Below are positions 34,190-44,875 of a DNA stretch of 64,000 bases, in pieces. The stretch spans positions 649,948 to 713,947 of the forward strand of contig JACTAT010000101.1 in assembly GCA_014526335.1 (NCBI GenBank), read 5' to 3'. This DNA is from Chrysaora quinquecirrha (Eukaryota; Cnidaria; Scyphozoa; Semaeostomeae; Pelagiidae). The notes under the pieces are model-generated. The model was given only the letters and a program-made list of their open reading frames with translations, did no database searches and had not been told where the DNA came from. How positions within the stretch are numbered: the first letter of the stretch is position 1; each line of letters starts with the position of its first letter. Made by a program: the position numbers and the translations under genes.

Positions 34190-34592
34190 TACCTTATCGG
34201 CCCTTTTTACGCCGGCCCTAATTTAACGCCGGCCGTTTTTACGCCGGCCCTAATTCCGCCGGCCTGAAAATTTGCTTCAGCGCCATTTAGGGCCGTGTTT
34301 TACGCCACTCGAAGAACAAGGAAAAAACAACAATATATTTTTACGCAATGTTGCGTCTTTTATTACTTTTTATTGCCTTGAATATAATTCATGGTAGTAA
34401 ATTACAATTGTCTCACTGCTATCTACGTTCTCTTCATCATCGAACTTCGCTTCTATTGCATCTTCGTCTATTTGAGAAAAATTCCAAATTTTTGGCCCTA
34501 TTAACGCCGGCCCTTTTAACGCCGGCCCTTATAACGCCTCTACGCTAAAATTAACGCCATTTAGGGCCGGCGTAAAAAGGGCCGATAAGGTA
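34190..34592. mobile_element. MITE with ACGCCGGCCCT words
   Basis: Ends TACCTTATCGGCCC and GGGCCGATAAGGTA, continuing into TTTTTACGCC/GGCGTAAAAA. The word AACGCCGGCCC occurs at least six times, near both ends, on an AT-rich interior. TA flanks are possible. Confidence 0.85.
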
Positions 34593-35457
34593 CTTTTCAA
34601 TCTTCGACAGAACACTACCAACTACTCCTCGTGACTACATTACACTCTATATTTCACAATTCTCTTGTTCCGCTAGAGCGGAAGTCTTCTTTATATCATT
34701 AATGTTGACAGCTTAAGATTGAGATTTTTAAATTTTTTGGCACAATAACAATAACAAAACAAAAGATAATAAAATAAAACATCATGCGGAGAGAAAACGT
34801 CATTGTTGCTGGCGCGCGAGGGTGCGCGATCACGACGCAACGCCTAGTTTCGCGCATAACCTTTTTGGCGTTTTTACAAAGAATAATTCTGATAAGAACA
34901 GTGAGTTCGCTGCTTGAAACAATAAGAACAAGAATTGACACAGCCGTGACACGATACGGCAGTACTAGCGCTGAGAAAGTGTTGCGACGTTTCGTTTTAA
35001 TATAGCATTCTATTCGATTTTGATTAGTTAACTTAAATATGTATGTATGTATTGTTAGCTATTACATGGCAATCGAATTTAAATATATTTACAAACAAAC
35101 AAACAAGCAATACGTGGATGTGTACAGTACGTGCTGAGACACGGCTGTACCAGTGCTGAGACACTGGTTGCAAAAAATGGTTTTATGTTTACTCGCATTT
35201 GAATGGCATTGGATTGTTACGGTCATGTGCTCAGTGAGAACAAAGGCTGATGGCACAGACAATGACACGTCGCCGACGGCTGTGCCACATTTTTCCATTA
35301 AAATCTTCCGGTGACAGAAGCGGCATAAGGGCCGGGAAAGTTGAACGAAACTCAGCTTTTTATGTCGGCACCACTGCGGTAAAGCAACTGCCTGCCACTG
35401 TAGAACCACCATAAGAAAGTGTTTCCATTAAAACTAACAACGTCGGAGCATTGTCAA
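34593..35457. other. no gene recognised
   Basis: Short open frames on both strands (34699-35412) have no domain or splice support. Confidence 0.45.
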
Positions 35458-36200
35458 TGTTCCTCGAAGATTCCCTTATTCATGCAAAGATTATCTAAAA
35501 TCGTGCAAAACCCTGTTTTATTTGATATATTGACATTAAATTGTTCTTGGAAACTTTGATGCACTTTGTGCAACGTTTCGTAATGCTTTGCCGGAGCAAT
35601 GCCACATCTTGCATCCCACTTCCAATCATCCCTTTCGAAGAAAATTAGACTTCCTTGTAATGAAAATAGATTGAGGTCATTACAACTTTTTGGGCAAAAT
35701 TGAAATCAAAAAGACTGACAAAAGCCTTCTCGCATCAGGTTGTTGGATGCTGCAAGTGGAACCGCTTGCCCTTTATAAAATGTTCCACCATATATCATGT
35801 GTTTGCCATGGACAGCTACCCTTGCAACTGGAACTTTTTCATCCTGTTTTATTTCATTCTTGAAATAATTTCGGCCAACAATTGCTGTTAGTGCCCTTTC
35901 GCCATTCCATAACCCAATTGGTATGGGCTGCAAATGCCAAGCGTATTCAATTCTGCGATAGCGCAACACGTAATTATCGATGATACTGAAATGGCAATAA
36001 CAAAAAGTCAGTGGTAGAACAACGACAGGTTTCTTGTTTTCAAATAAAGTTTGTTCGGTAACTGCAGTAACAAAAATAGTATCAGAGTCAATAAAGCCGA
36101 TGTACTCTTTGGTTGAGCATAATTCCGCATGCATCATATATAAATTCATTCTTGAGTATCCCCAGTTGTGATAAAAGTAGTTTGAAAGTGATTTGGCATG
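35458..36200 (-). pseudogene. glycosyltransferase-like pseudogene, internally deleted
   Basis: Minus-strand copy of the gene at 36761-38065. It lacks the first ~130 residues and has an exact in-frame loss of about 67 residues (187-253 of the full copy), joining PVVV to LPLTFCYCHF. A frameshift follows LMREGFCQSF near 35706, after which homology goes on in another frame to the C-terminus at ~35458. The DSDTIF metal-site motif is retained. It is head-to-head with the intact copy. Confidence 0.85.
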
Positions 36201-36291
36201 CTCAGTTCATTTATTTCAGGGCCTAAGAATGGCTACATTACATAAATCACCTTTTGCTAGAAATTCAAGAGCTATGTCAGGGGGCTGGTGT

Positions 36292-36673
36292 GGGTACTCC
36301 GATTAAGCCCGACAGGGGGTCAAGTGTGTTCGAGGGTCTTACCAAATGACTATCAAATGGCTCAATTATAGAAAAAAGGAATGATACTGTATCTTTGTGA
36401 TATTTTTGGTAGCTACTATTGTTTGAATTCAAATTTCTGGTGTTTGGAGCTTAGTTTGCATTTTGCAACCTTTTGTGCATTTGAATGTTAGCAAACGTAG
36501 AACACTTTATTGCTGGATTTAATGCTGTCAAAACAGTATGATTGCTAGACTTTTACGCTACCATTTGGGGGTTATTGTAAAATTTTACTTCCATTTGAGG
36601 GCCATTTTTTTATCTAAGCTTGGCCCCCTTAAGCCCTGACTGGACCCCTGCCAGGCCTTTATTTGGAGTACCC
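36292..36673. mobile_element. GGGTACTCC-ended MITE, complete copy
   Basis: Left GGGTACTCCGATTAAGCCCG; the right end complements to GGGTACTCCAAATAAAGGCC. Inner CGACAGGGGGTC pairs with GGACCCCTGCC. A second copy is split between 43078-43163 and 46594-46875. It ends ~90 bp before the start codon of the downstream glycosyltransferase-like gene. Confidence 0.75.
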
Positions 36674-36760
36674 CCCGCGATCTGCGTTGTCCTTATGCGT
36701 GTCGTAGTTATTTATTTTGTGAAAGCGTATCTTTTCCTCCTTCCTCTAGCTTTCACCAAA

Positions 36761-38065
36761 ATGCAGAATTCCAGATTATTCCTAGCTATTACAATCGTAT
36801 TTGGAGTACCTATTTCTATCTATCAGTTCATCGACACAAACCATTATCAAGTGGGAAAAAATTTTGTACCTCCTGCCCAAAATGCCATTTCTCTGTTCAA
36901 CGAAAAGAACGAAACGAACCGAGATGGAGATATTAGTTTCGAGGTGTACGTCCGACTTACAACCATCAAAGCGCAGATGAAAAACCTTGAAAACTGGCCT
37001 ATACCTTCAATAAAACTGTTCTTTGAAAAGAAACTACTAAATCTTGTTGTTGTGTTGGACGATGAAAAGAAAGAAGACCACGAATATGGCGACAAACTGC
37101 TGAAAGAACACCAAGGTATAAACATCAGAATTTGCTATTCAAAAGCACTTTCAAACGACATTTATCACAACTGGGGATACGCCAGAATGTATATGGATAT
37201 GATGCATGCGGAATTATGCTCAACCAAAGAGTACATCGGCTTTATCGACTCTGATACTATTTTTGTTACTGCAGTAACCGAAGAAACGCTTTTTCACAAT
37301 AAGAAACCTGTCGTTGTTGGCAAGATCGGAATTCCAATAAACCCATGCTGGATACAAACAGGCGAGTATGTTCTTGGTTTTAAGCAAGTTATACAAGCAA
37401 TGGCATATTTTCCTGTTACGTTTAAAATCGCGCATATTAAAGAGATGCGAAAATATGTAGAAGAAAAGCACAAAAAGCCCTTTGCTCAAGTGTTTAAAGA
37501 GGCTCCTGAAGTTTTAAATCTGCCAGTGACTTATTGTTATTGCCATTTCAGTATCATGGCTAATTACGTGTGGCGCTACCGCAGAAGTGAATACGCTTGG
37601 CATTTGCAGCCCATACCAAATGGGTTATGGAATGGCGAAAAGGCACTCGCAGCTATGGTTGGTCCAGATTATTTCAAGAATGAAATAAAACAGGATGAAA
37701 AAGTTCCAATTGCAAGGGCTGCTGTCCATGGCAGACACATGTATTTAGGTGAAAAGTACTACGGAGGGCAACCAATTCCACTTGCAGCATCCAAAAACTT
37801 GATGCGAGAGGGTCTTTGCCACTCTTTTGGATTTCAGCTTTGCCCCAAAAGTTGTGATGATTTCAATCCAAATTCATTACAAGGAAGTCTATTTTCATTT
37901 GAAATGCATAATTGGAAGTGGGATGCAAGATGTGGCATTGCTCAGGCAAAGCATTACGAAACGGTGCACAAAATGCATCAACATAACCCAGAACAATTTT
38001 ATGTCAATCTATCAAATAAAACAGAGTTTTGCACGATTTTAGACAATCTTCGCAAGAATAAGTGA
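36761..38065 (+). CDS. type II membrane GT-A-like glycosyltransferase, copy 1
   Basis: Single-exon gene of 434 residues. Residues 5-23 (RLFLAITIVFGVPISIYQF) form a signal anchor, giving a Golgi/ER type II topology. A GT-A-like core follows: a beta-strand LLNLVVVLDDE (92-102), HNWGYARMYMDMMHAE (136-151) and FIDSDTIF (161-168), whose DSD at 163-165 fits the metal-binding DxD site. The C-terminal part has conserved-looking cysteines (CYCHF, CPKSC, CGIAQ, FC). Donor and acceptor sugars are unknown and no CAZy family is claimed. The open frame runs upstream to 36620 through MITE sequence; ATG 36761 is chosen because the paralogue starts at the equivalent M(E/Q)xxRLFLAIT. Confidence 0.75.
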   Translation: MQNSRLFLAITIVFGVPISIYQFIDTNHYQVGKNFVPPAQNAISLFNEKNETNRDGDISFEVYVRLTTIKAQMKNLENWPIPSIKLFFEKKLLNLVVVLDDEKKEDHEYGDKLLKEHQGINIRICYSKALSNDIYHNWGYARMYMDMMHAELCSTKEYIGFIDSDTIFVTAVTEETLFHNKKPVVVGKIGIPINPCWIQTGEYVLGFKQVIQAMAYFPVTFKIAHIKEMRKYVEEKHKKPFAQVFKEAPEVLNLPVTYCYCHFSIMANYVWRYRRSEYAWHLQPIPNGLWNGEKALAAMVGPDYFKNEIKQDEKVPIARAAVHGRHMYLGEKYYGGQPIPLAASKNLMREGLCHSFGFQLCPKSCDDFNPNSLQGSLFSFEMHNWKWDARCGIAQAKHYETVHKMHQHNPEQFYVNLSNKTEFCTILDNLRKNK

Positions 38066-38589
38066 ACCTTCAAGGAACATTGAACATTCAGATACTAACC
38101 AATTAAGCTCTGATATTTTATCCGTTTTCAGATGGTATCTATAGTCACCATCTTATCTTAGATATTTATCTAGAAAGTAACAGCTTCTGTTCTAGAAAGA
38201 AAGCAGTGCCAAGTAACTACAAATACAAACCTACGTACAAAAGTTGATTTTGGCAAATTTTTCGTTTGGCGCCAAAACAAACTTAGGCCAAAGCATAGAA
38301 AATTGAGTATGAGCTAAACGAGAATTAGAGCCCTAAAGGCAAAAAACATCGGAATTTAATCTTTACAAAAGTGGGGATTGCTCTGCAAGACAAGCAAGAT
38401 GTCATAAATTTTATGGAAGTTGATGATCTACGTAGCGCGCATTCGGCTCACTTAGGCTCAGTAGTGAAAATTCCTTAAACTGCATTTCAATAGGCAATAT
38501 TGAAATACATTATGGTTATCCCTTTATGATATGTGTAGCTCACTCTTTTCATGAACGAAGTTTGCCAAGCAGCACCAAGGCAGCACCCA
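38066..38589. other. 3' flank of glycosyltransferase-like gene
   Basis: No further feature recognised. Confidence 0.45.
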
Positions 38590-38814
38590 GGTTTTCATGG
38601 AGGGATACCATCAGTACAGGGGTGGATGTTCAGTACAATGGAGGGATACCATCAGTACAGGGGTGGATGTTCAGTACAGTGGAGGGGAACCATCAGTACA
38701 GTGGTGGGCGTGCAACTCATTAGAGAAATTGCAACGGTGTTGTATGAAGGTGAAGTATCCCTAAGCAGACAGTGATGCGTTTTGTGGTGCCTACATCTGT
38801 AAAAAACCGCTCTA

Positions 38815-38901
38815 AACATACACTTTTTAATAGAAGAGTGTTCTGGGCTTCCATTTTTGTGTTCGAAGAATTTCGAACACATTGGTGTGGGGTGGCGTGT
38901 C

Positions 38902-38940
<39 letters not shown>

Positions 38941-39960
38941 CACTGACTAACCAACGCTTGAACAATGGAAAACATGTAACAATAGTATAAGCATCTCAAG
39001 AATGCCATTAGGGCCATTGTCTCGGCCATTTATGCGCAATTTGCGGTTAGTTCTTCACAATCACGGCCAGCAAGCCTCTTTGTCGATTTAAGGTCATGTG
39101 ACAATTTTTCTCTTCGCACAAGCTTGATTGCATCTGACTCATGGCTGTTTACCATTTGAAACTGGCAAATTGCCACCTTGGATTGGTAAATGACATTTCA
39201 CGCATTCTCAACATTAATCAAAGAGTCTTGGCAAAGAGCGGCAATTTCAAACCAGTTTTCAAAACAAATCTTCATTATTATCATCCTCACCATAAAAATC
39301 GTCATAATAATAATCATAATAATAATTATCACCATCATCATTATCATCATCATCATCATGATTACCATCACTATCATTGATGGTGTGGCTGCGGCAAGAT
39401 CTAAAGGAACTCACCACCACCACAATCACCCCTACAACCATCACCACCACCACCCCTATCGCTATCATACAACCACCCCTAAAACCATCACCACCACCAC
39501 CTTTATCACCACCACCAGCCCCCTAAAACCACCACCACAGCCACCCCTACAACCATCACCACGATCACCTCTATCACAACCACCACGCCCCTTATCACCA
39601 CCACCACAACCACCCCTACAACCATCACCTCGACCACCCTTATCACCACCACCACAACTACCCATACAACCATCACCACGATCACCCCTATCACAACCAC
39701 CACAACCACCCCTTCAGCACCACAACCACCTCTATCACCACCACCATACCCACCATACAACCACAATCACCCCTACCAACCAGCATCATGATCATCGTGT
39801 TCATCAACATCATCATCATAACCACCACCATTATCATCATAATCATTATCATCATCGTTGTGCATACCGATAAACATCTTTCATCATTTGACCGAAATAG
39901 CTATATTCAACCAGAGTCGTTCTTCGAACATGCCCATAGGGCCCCTATGTTTGAAAAGTC
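38815..39960. other. insertion with hairpin, (ACTA)n and triplet repeats
   Basis: Hairpin GTGTTCGAAGAATTTCGAAC(AC) at 38859-38880, then (CTAA)n at 38901-38942, unique sequence, and a long triplet-repeat zone. A hairpin next to a tetranucleotide run also occurs near 44080-44140 and 30140-30260. Boundaries are approximate. Confidence 0.5.
39280..39875 (+). repeat. impure ATC/CAC triplet and related microsatellite
   Basis: ATCATC, then CCACCAC/CACCCCTACAACCATCACCA-type imperfect repeats, then ATCATC again. The open frames through it (histidine/proline-rich on plus, valine/glycine-rich on minus) are low-complexity products of the repeat. Confidence 0.9.
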
Positions 39961-40265
39961 GCGCTAATTGATACAACTAGTTATTGATACCTGACTCCCG
40001 ACGCTCGCTGCTTTCTTATAGAGAGTCAGTTGCACGAAATGCCAACTCTAGACAACCATGAAATATTGAACCATTCAGAAAGTGCTGTAAATTTCAATGA
40101 ATCAAAGTCGAATTATATTTCTTTAGACAACACGATAAATACATAAATACCGAAAGAATACTACAAAACTCACCTATAGACCCAGGAATGGGTTATAGAA
40201 ACTAAACAAAATGGCGGAACTGGCGGCTTCTTACTGTAAACCTAATCTAGAAATATTAGCTATTC

Positions 40266-40505
40266 AAACAGCAAAATACTCGCATTGTCACTTTCTGTGA
40301 AAGTTGGCTTTTGCTCAATGCCTGACATATCGATGTCTCCATGGTCCCTTGTTAAGCCACTTCTTAGTAGTTTCCCAGCGAACGAAAGAACAAATTGTTC
40401 GCGAACATTGCCGCTTTTTTGTGATGCAACAGCTTCAAGCATTCCCGGTATCATGCCTGCTTTAAGATTTCGTGCTACACTGTTCTGTTTCGCGAAACCT
40501 TTCAA
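40266..40505 (-). pseudogene. fragment of the transposon nuclease gene (exon 2 region)
   Basis: Minus strand encodes FAKQNSVARNLKAGMIPGML and FVLSFAGKLLRSGL, parallel to the 11141-11290 exon of the large element. It then carries about 30 residues missing from that copy before running into TIR sequence. It shows that the 11290 region of the large copy is a deletion. Confidence 0.75.
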
Positions 40506-40569
40506 CAAAGCACAGATAAATTATTTAGAATTCTAAATAAAGACATTTCAACTACATTTTGTTCCGTCA

Positions 40570-40953
40570 AAAGCCGATTTCTCTACCATAAGTCAGCATT
40601 ATAGGAGAGAAAAGGAAGACAATGCAAAGGAGAGGAAGAAGAGCGGATTACGCTGCACTAAACCGGGATGCAGCAAGGAATTTTCAAGGAAGGATGCCCT
40701 TCAAAGACATCTCGATAGTGTGCATAAGGGAATGAAAATCTCGTGTAAAGGCAAGGGAAGGGCACCATCTGGTTCAGGAGGATTTGAATGCAAGGTGAAC
40801 GGCTGTCGGAAAAAAATTGCCGACAACAGGTGCTTGAAGAGGCATTTTTCAGCATCTCACAGCAAAAGAAAATACATGTGTGAGTTCTGTAAGATGCAGT
40901 TCTCCTACAGATCTGGTTTATCCAGACACGCATGTGCAGTGCAGAAACTCTAA
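40570..40953 (+). pseudogene. shortened C2H2 zinc-finger gene of the related transposon
   Basis: Retains finger 1 (CTKPGC...H-x4-H), then after HKGMKISC jumps to the linker before finger 6, followed by finger 6 (CKVNGC) and finger 7 (CEFC). Relative to 7868-8500 it has lost fingers 2-5 in frame. Orientation relative to the nuclease fragment is still divergent. Confidence 0.8.
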
Positions 40954-41316
40954 GTGGTAGAGAGAACTGTGGGCCCTGAGTAAAACATAACAAGGACGCT
41001 AAGTCATTAATTTGAAAACAAAAATTTGTGGTTAATACTTTTTATCATAATACGATTTTCGTTTTGTTGGTAAACTCAACTTTTGTTAGTATACGAGTAT
41101 TTTGCTGTTTGAATAGCTACTATTTCTAGATAAGGTGTGCAGTAAGAAGCCGCCAGTTCCGCCATTTTGTTTAGTTTCTATAACCCATTCCTGGGTCTAT
41201 AGGTGAATTTCGTAGTATTCTTACGGTATTTATGTACTTATCGTGTTATCTAAAGAAATATAACTCGACTTTGATTCATTGAAATTTGCAGCACTTTTCG
41301 AATGGTTAATACATTG

Positions 41317-41714
41317 AGTTAATTTTTAAAAAACCCTAACTTGCAGGCCAGCACACGTCCGAATCTACGGATGTTGCAAGGTGTTTAGGGAGAGACGCAT
41401 TCTTATTTCATATATATTTATGAACACAAAAGAATAATAACTAACTATATACAAAACTTGAATTCATATAGGGCGTACCCCGTACATATTTCGTGACTGT
41501 CTATTTCGATTAAAAAAACCAAGACTTCCAATTCAGAGGCGTGCGTTGTAACAAATCCAAGTGTTGGGTAACCCGGTGATTAGGCCCGAATGTGCAGCCA
41601 ATGGAATGCAATCTGTACAACATATTCCCCCGATTTTGAATTATGCAATAGTCAAAATACTACAATGTAATATGAAAGTTACACAAATGATGAACTTCGA
41701 AGCTAAATGTTGTA
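41317..41714. other. no gene recognised
   Basis: AT-rich junction between the decayed transposon and the Penelope-like remnant; part of it may be upstream Penelope sequence. Confidence 0.4.
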
Positions 41715-42560
41715 TGAGCCTGCCATACATTAAAGGGACAAGTGAAAAAATCCGTCGATCTTTGTCGAAACAAAATAAACGGTGTACTTTTTAAAAAGTA
41801 CTTAAAAAGTCACTCTCAAGACCAAAAGACAAAGTTGACGATCTCGAAAAATCAAACGTGGTATACAAAATATCATGCAGAGACAGGGGTGTAGCTACTG
41901 GGGGGGTTGTGGGGGGTGTCACACCCCCCAATATTTCCAAAATATTGAAAACATTCGGGCAAATTTTCGAAAACATCTTTTTAATTTATGGAATTAAATG
42001 TAAATACTCACTTTTAAGATAGAAAATGATGTTGAAACTCTAAAAAAAATTAATTATTCACTCATAGTTATGTTTTCATCCGATTTCTCATTTATTGAAC
42101 TTTCAGGACTTTTATGGGAAACGAGAAAATTCGGGCAAATTTATTGACACTCCCCCCCCCAAATATTTCAAGTATAAATACGCCCCTGTGCAGAGATTGT
42201 CCTTAATCATATATAGGACAATCGAAAAGAGAGACAGGAACTAGGCTCAAAGAACATAAATCAAATATGACCCATGGTCGAATGGACAAAAGTGATCTTG
42301 CCAATCATTGTTGGACGGAAAATCACCAGATGGATTGGGATAACATTTCAGTGATTGATGGGGATAAGAACTGGAAAAACAGACTTGTTAAAGAAAGCAT
42401 TCACTCAGTTCTATCAACTCCTTGTATCAATCAATTATCCTACTCAATCCCAGAAGTCTGGTTGAATAACATCAAAAGTTGCACTGAACGCAAAAAAATT
42501 CGAGCTTCCTCGCTGGTCCGGTTAACTTCACACCTTTTGATCCGACCTTTGCAATAAATA
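41715..42560 (+). pseudogene. Penelope-like element C-terminus with GIY-YIG endonuclease, broken
   Basis: Reads SLPYIKGTSEKIRRSL, then KDKVDDLEKSNVVYKISCRDC, a stop codon, SYIGQSKRETGTRLKEHKS and a C-terminal ESIHSVLSTPCINQLSYSIP. The order Y-K-I-x-C-x-x-C, YIG, R-L-K-E-H is that of Penelope-like GIY-YIG nucleases. A hAT-like MITE at 41884-42188 lies between YKIS and the YIG motif, and an in-frame TAA follows CP. The reverse transcriptase is not preserved here. Confidence 0.75.
41884..42188. mobile_element. hAT-like MITE with perfect 8-bp TSD
   Basis: TSD TGCAGAGA at 41876-41883 and 42189-42196. Ends CAGGGGTGTA and TACGCCCCTG; inner CACACCCCCCAATATTT pairs with AAATATT...GGGGGGG. CAGGGG termini and 8-bp duplication are classic for hAT elements. 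Confidence 0.9.
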
Positions 42561-42716
42561 GGAAAGAAATTCATTTCTCATTGCCAGATGATGAGAGACG
42601 GGTCTCTCCCGAAAAGTTGTCCTACTAAATATCAAGAGCTTGTCATGATAAGTGGTGACTATCATGTCTAATACGGTGTCAGAAACAGCCTTAAGAATGA
42701 TTTCTTAAACACCTGA

Positions 42717-42835
42717 TTCTGGTTGATTTTTAGCCATTGTGCCTTAGTATAGCCTTGCATTTTTATCCAAAAATTGATCGATTATGAGGTGTTTTCTTTC
42801 TTTGATCCAATAACCTGAAGATTTTTTAATAATGT
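42717..42835 (-). repeat. fragment of the 192-bp satellite family
   Basis: The complement contains AAAATGCAAGGCTATACTAA, GGCTAAAAATCAACCAG and AATCAGG, matching the diverged monomers at 30360-31211. Confidence 0.6.
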
Positions 42836-43077
42836 TTCTTCGGTAACTGCAGTAACGAAAATAGTGTCCAAGAGGATAAAGCCGATGTACTCTTTGGTTG
42901 AGCATAATTCCGCATGCATCATATCTAAATACATTCTTGAGTATCCCCAGTTGTGATAAAAGTCGTTGGAAAGTGATTTGGCATGCGCAGTTCATTTATT
43001 TCAGGGCCTAAGAATGGCTACATTACATAAATCACCGTTTGCTAGAAATTCAAGAGCTATGTCCGGGGGCTGGTGTG
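42836..43077 (-). pseudogene. glycosyltransferase-like fragment and its flank, duplicated from ~36055-36290
   Basis: Encodes on the minus strand FYHNWGYSRMYLDMMHAELC, followed by STKEYIGFI and a damaged metal-site region. The flank CAGTTCATTTATTTCAGGGC and the start of the GGGTACTCC MITE then follow in the same order as at 36200-36300, so this is one duplicated block. Confidence 0.8.
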
Positions 43078-43192
43078 GGTACTCCGATTAAAGCCCGACA
43101 GGGGGTCAAGTGTGTTTGAGGGTCTTACCCAATTACTACCAAATGGCTCAATTATAGAAAAAATAGCAACGCTGTAGCAATGTCCGAAGGAC

Positions 43193-43447
43193 GCTGATGA
43201 TGATGATAATAACGATGAAGATGATGATAATAATGACGAAGATGACGAAAAAGAAGACAACGATGATGAGAATGATGATTATGTTGATCGCGATGGCGAT
43301 GATGATGATGATGATGATAATGGTGATGATGATGATGATGATGATACGTTGATCACGTTGAAGACGACAATGATGGTCACCGTCTTCAACATGATCATCA
43401 TCTTCTTAAACAATGATGATCATGTTGAAGACGATGACTGGTGATGC

Positions 43448-43479
<32 letters not shown>

Positions 43480-43490
43480 GTGATCCATTA
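43193..43490 (+). repeat. (GAT)n-rich microsatellite
   Basis: Imperfect GATGAT runs, interrupted by an inverted segment around 43345-43435 in which CGTTGAAGACGACAATGATG and its complement-like CATCATCTTC... alternate. Confidence 0.85.
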
Positions 43491-44079
43491 TGATGTTAAT
43501 GCGAATGATAACATTGATCATCAGATGTACCTTTCCTGGAAGAATCCCAAACTTTGAATCGAAAATAGAAATTCTGTAGTTACGTATACTGCACTAATAA
43601 ATTCGAACTCATCGGTTAAACTGTGTATAACAAATTAATCCGTTCAGTGCACCGAAACCTGTAATCTTCGTTTCAAATGATGAATTAAATTCTAGCACCT
43701 TCAAAAGCTATCATAAGAATTCGCATACTATGCAGATGACTATATTCGATCATTAGTAGCACTTAGAAGAATTGATTGCCAACTTTGAGTCATTCATTTT
43801 CAGATGATTCTCGAAGCCGCAAAACTGTCTTCTGTCTTTGGCCACAATTTCTACTGCGCCACAATCTCCTCCTCTCTTCACACGAAATTATCTTACACCT
43901 GAGACAACTTCTAGAAACTTCTGACAATAACAACCCAATCAAAATTGTATGAAATTATTTCAAAATAAAAAATCAAATCAAATTAGATTAGATTCGAGCA
44001 ACATTTTGCAATATTGTACTCAAACCTTTTTTTCGAAGCTCGACCGAGCCGGCTTTTTTGCGAGAAGCGTCTATATGCC

Positions 44080-44165
44080 TATCTAGCCTATCTACCTATC
44101 TACCTATCTACCTATTTTTATGTTTGAAGAATTCAAACATTATGCAGAGGTTTTCGGCAAACCGG
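44080..44165 (-). repeat. tetranucleotide run plus perfect 9-bp-arm hairpin
   Basis: CTAT/CTAC units precede ATGTTTGAA-GAA-TTCAAACAT at 44120-44140, then AACCGGAAGAAATAG. The complement matches the sequence just after the (GGTA)n at 30140-30207. Confidence 0.75.
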
Positions 44166-44875
44166 AAGAAATAGACCTAGATACTTAGATACCGGCTATT
44201 AGTAATCACCGGCCCCGGCCCTGCAGCCCCGACCCCGGCTCCGTCCCCGGCCCTGGCCCCGGCCCTAATTTTTCAACATGTAATTTTTATTTGTAATTAC
44301 CGGCCCCGGCCTTGCAGCCCCGTCAGCGACCCTGATTTTATTTCTCCTGCTTTCTGGGTGTTATGATTTGGGTGAAGTTTAGTTATATCGAACTCGCTAT
44401 ATATCAATCGAAAGCTCTAAGTCAGGAGAATACATATCTGCCCTTATCAACCTCTTTTGATGCAACAGTAAAGAGTTATTACAGTCAAAGGGCAAAAAGG
44501 CACTTTGATGACGTCATCTAAATGTCCAACTTCTGGTCAAAATTTCACAGGGCCCATCTCGGATTTGGAATCAGATTTTCCCAAAATGTGTAATAAAATT
44601 CAAAGTTAGGTTGAAAGTCAGATTGTGAAAATCCCCTGCCTATGAATCAATAAGCTTCAGAGAGTTATGTTTGCTGTATTAGAAATATACGTTTTGTCTT
44701 ACTTTTTTTATAAACCTATAAGCGTCAGCTCAGAGAGTTGTGTTAACTGTATGTAAGCAATATACGTTTTGTCTTACTTTTTCATAAATATATGTCCTGA
44801 GTTGAGAACCGGTATTTTAGACTTATTGTCTTTCCAGGCTGAATGGAACGTTGAGTGCTTCCTTCATATCGAGTG

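Larger units (their letters stand above)
38590..41316 (+). mobile_element. decayed, internally deleted relative of the 10.5-kb transposon
   Basis: 38590-38800 repeats the GGAGGGATACCATCAGTACA words and then GTGGGCGTGCAAC and GAGAAATTGCAACGGTGTTG, as in the inner left TIR (about 7220-7275). 40000-40120 matches the next inner TIR part. 40072-40285 and 41094-41306 are inverted repeats of ~210 bp. Between them lie fragments of both element genes. An insertion at about 38815-39960 splits the left end. The outer right end is missing. Confidence 0.75.

Noticed and set aside
36620..36760. N-terminal extension of glycosyltransferase copy 1
   Set aside because: It overlaps the right end of a MITE; the paralogue supports the start at 36761.
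39141..39873. Histidine/proline-rich 227-residue frame and its antisense valine/glycine frames
   Set aside because: Low-complexity triplet repeats read in frame; no conserved flanks or start context.
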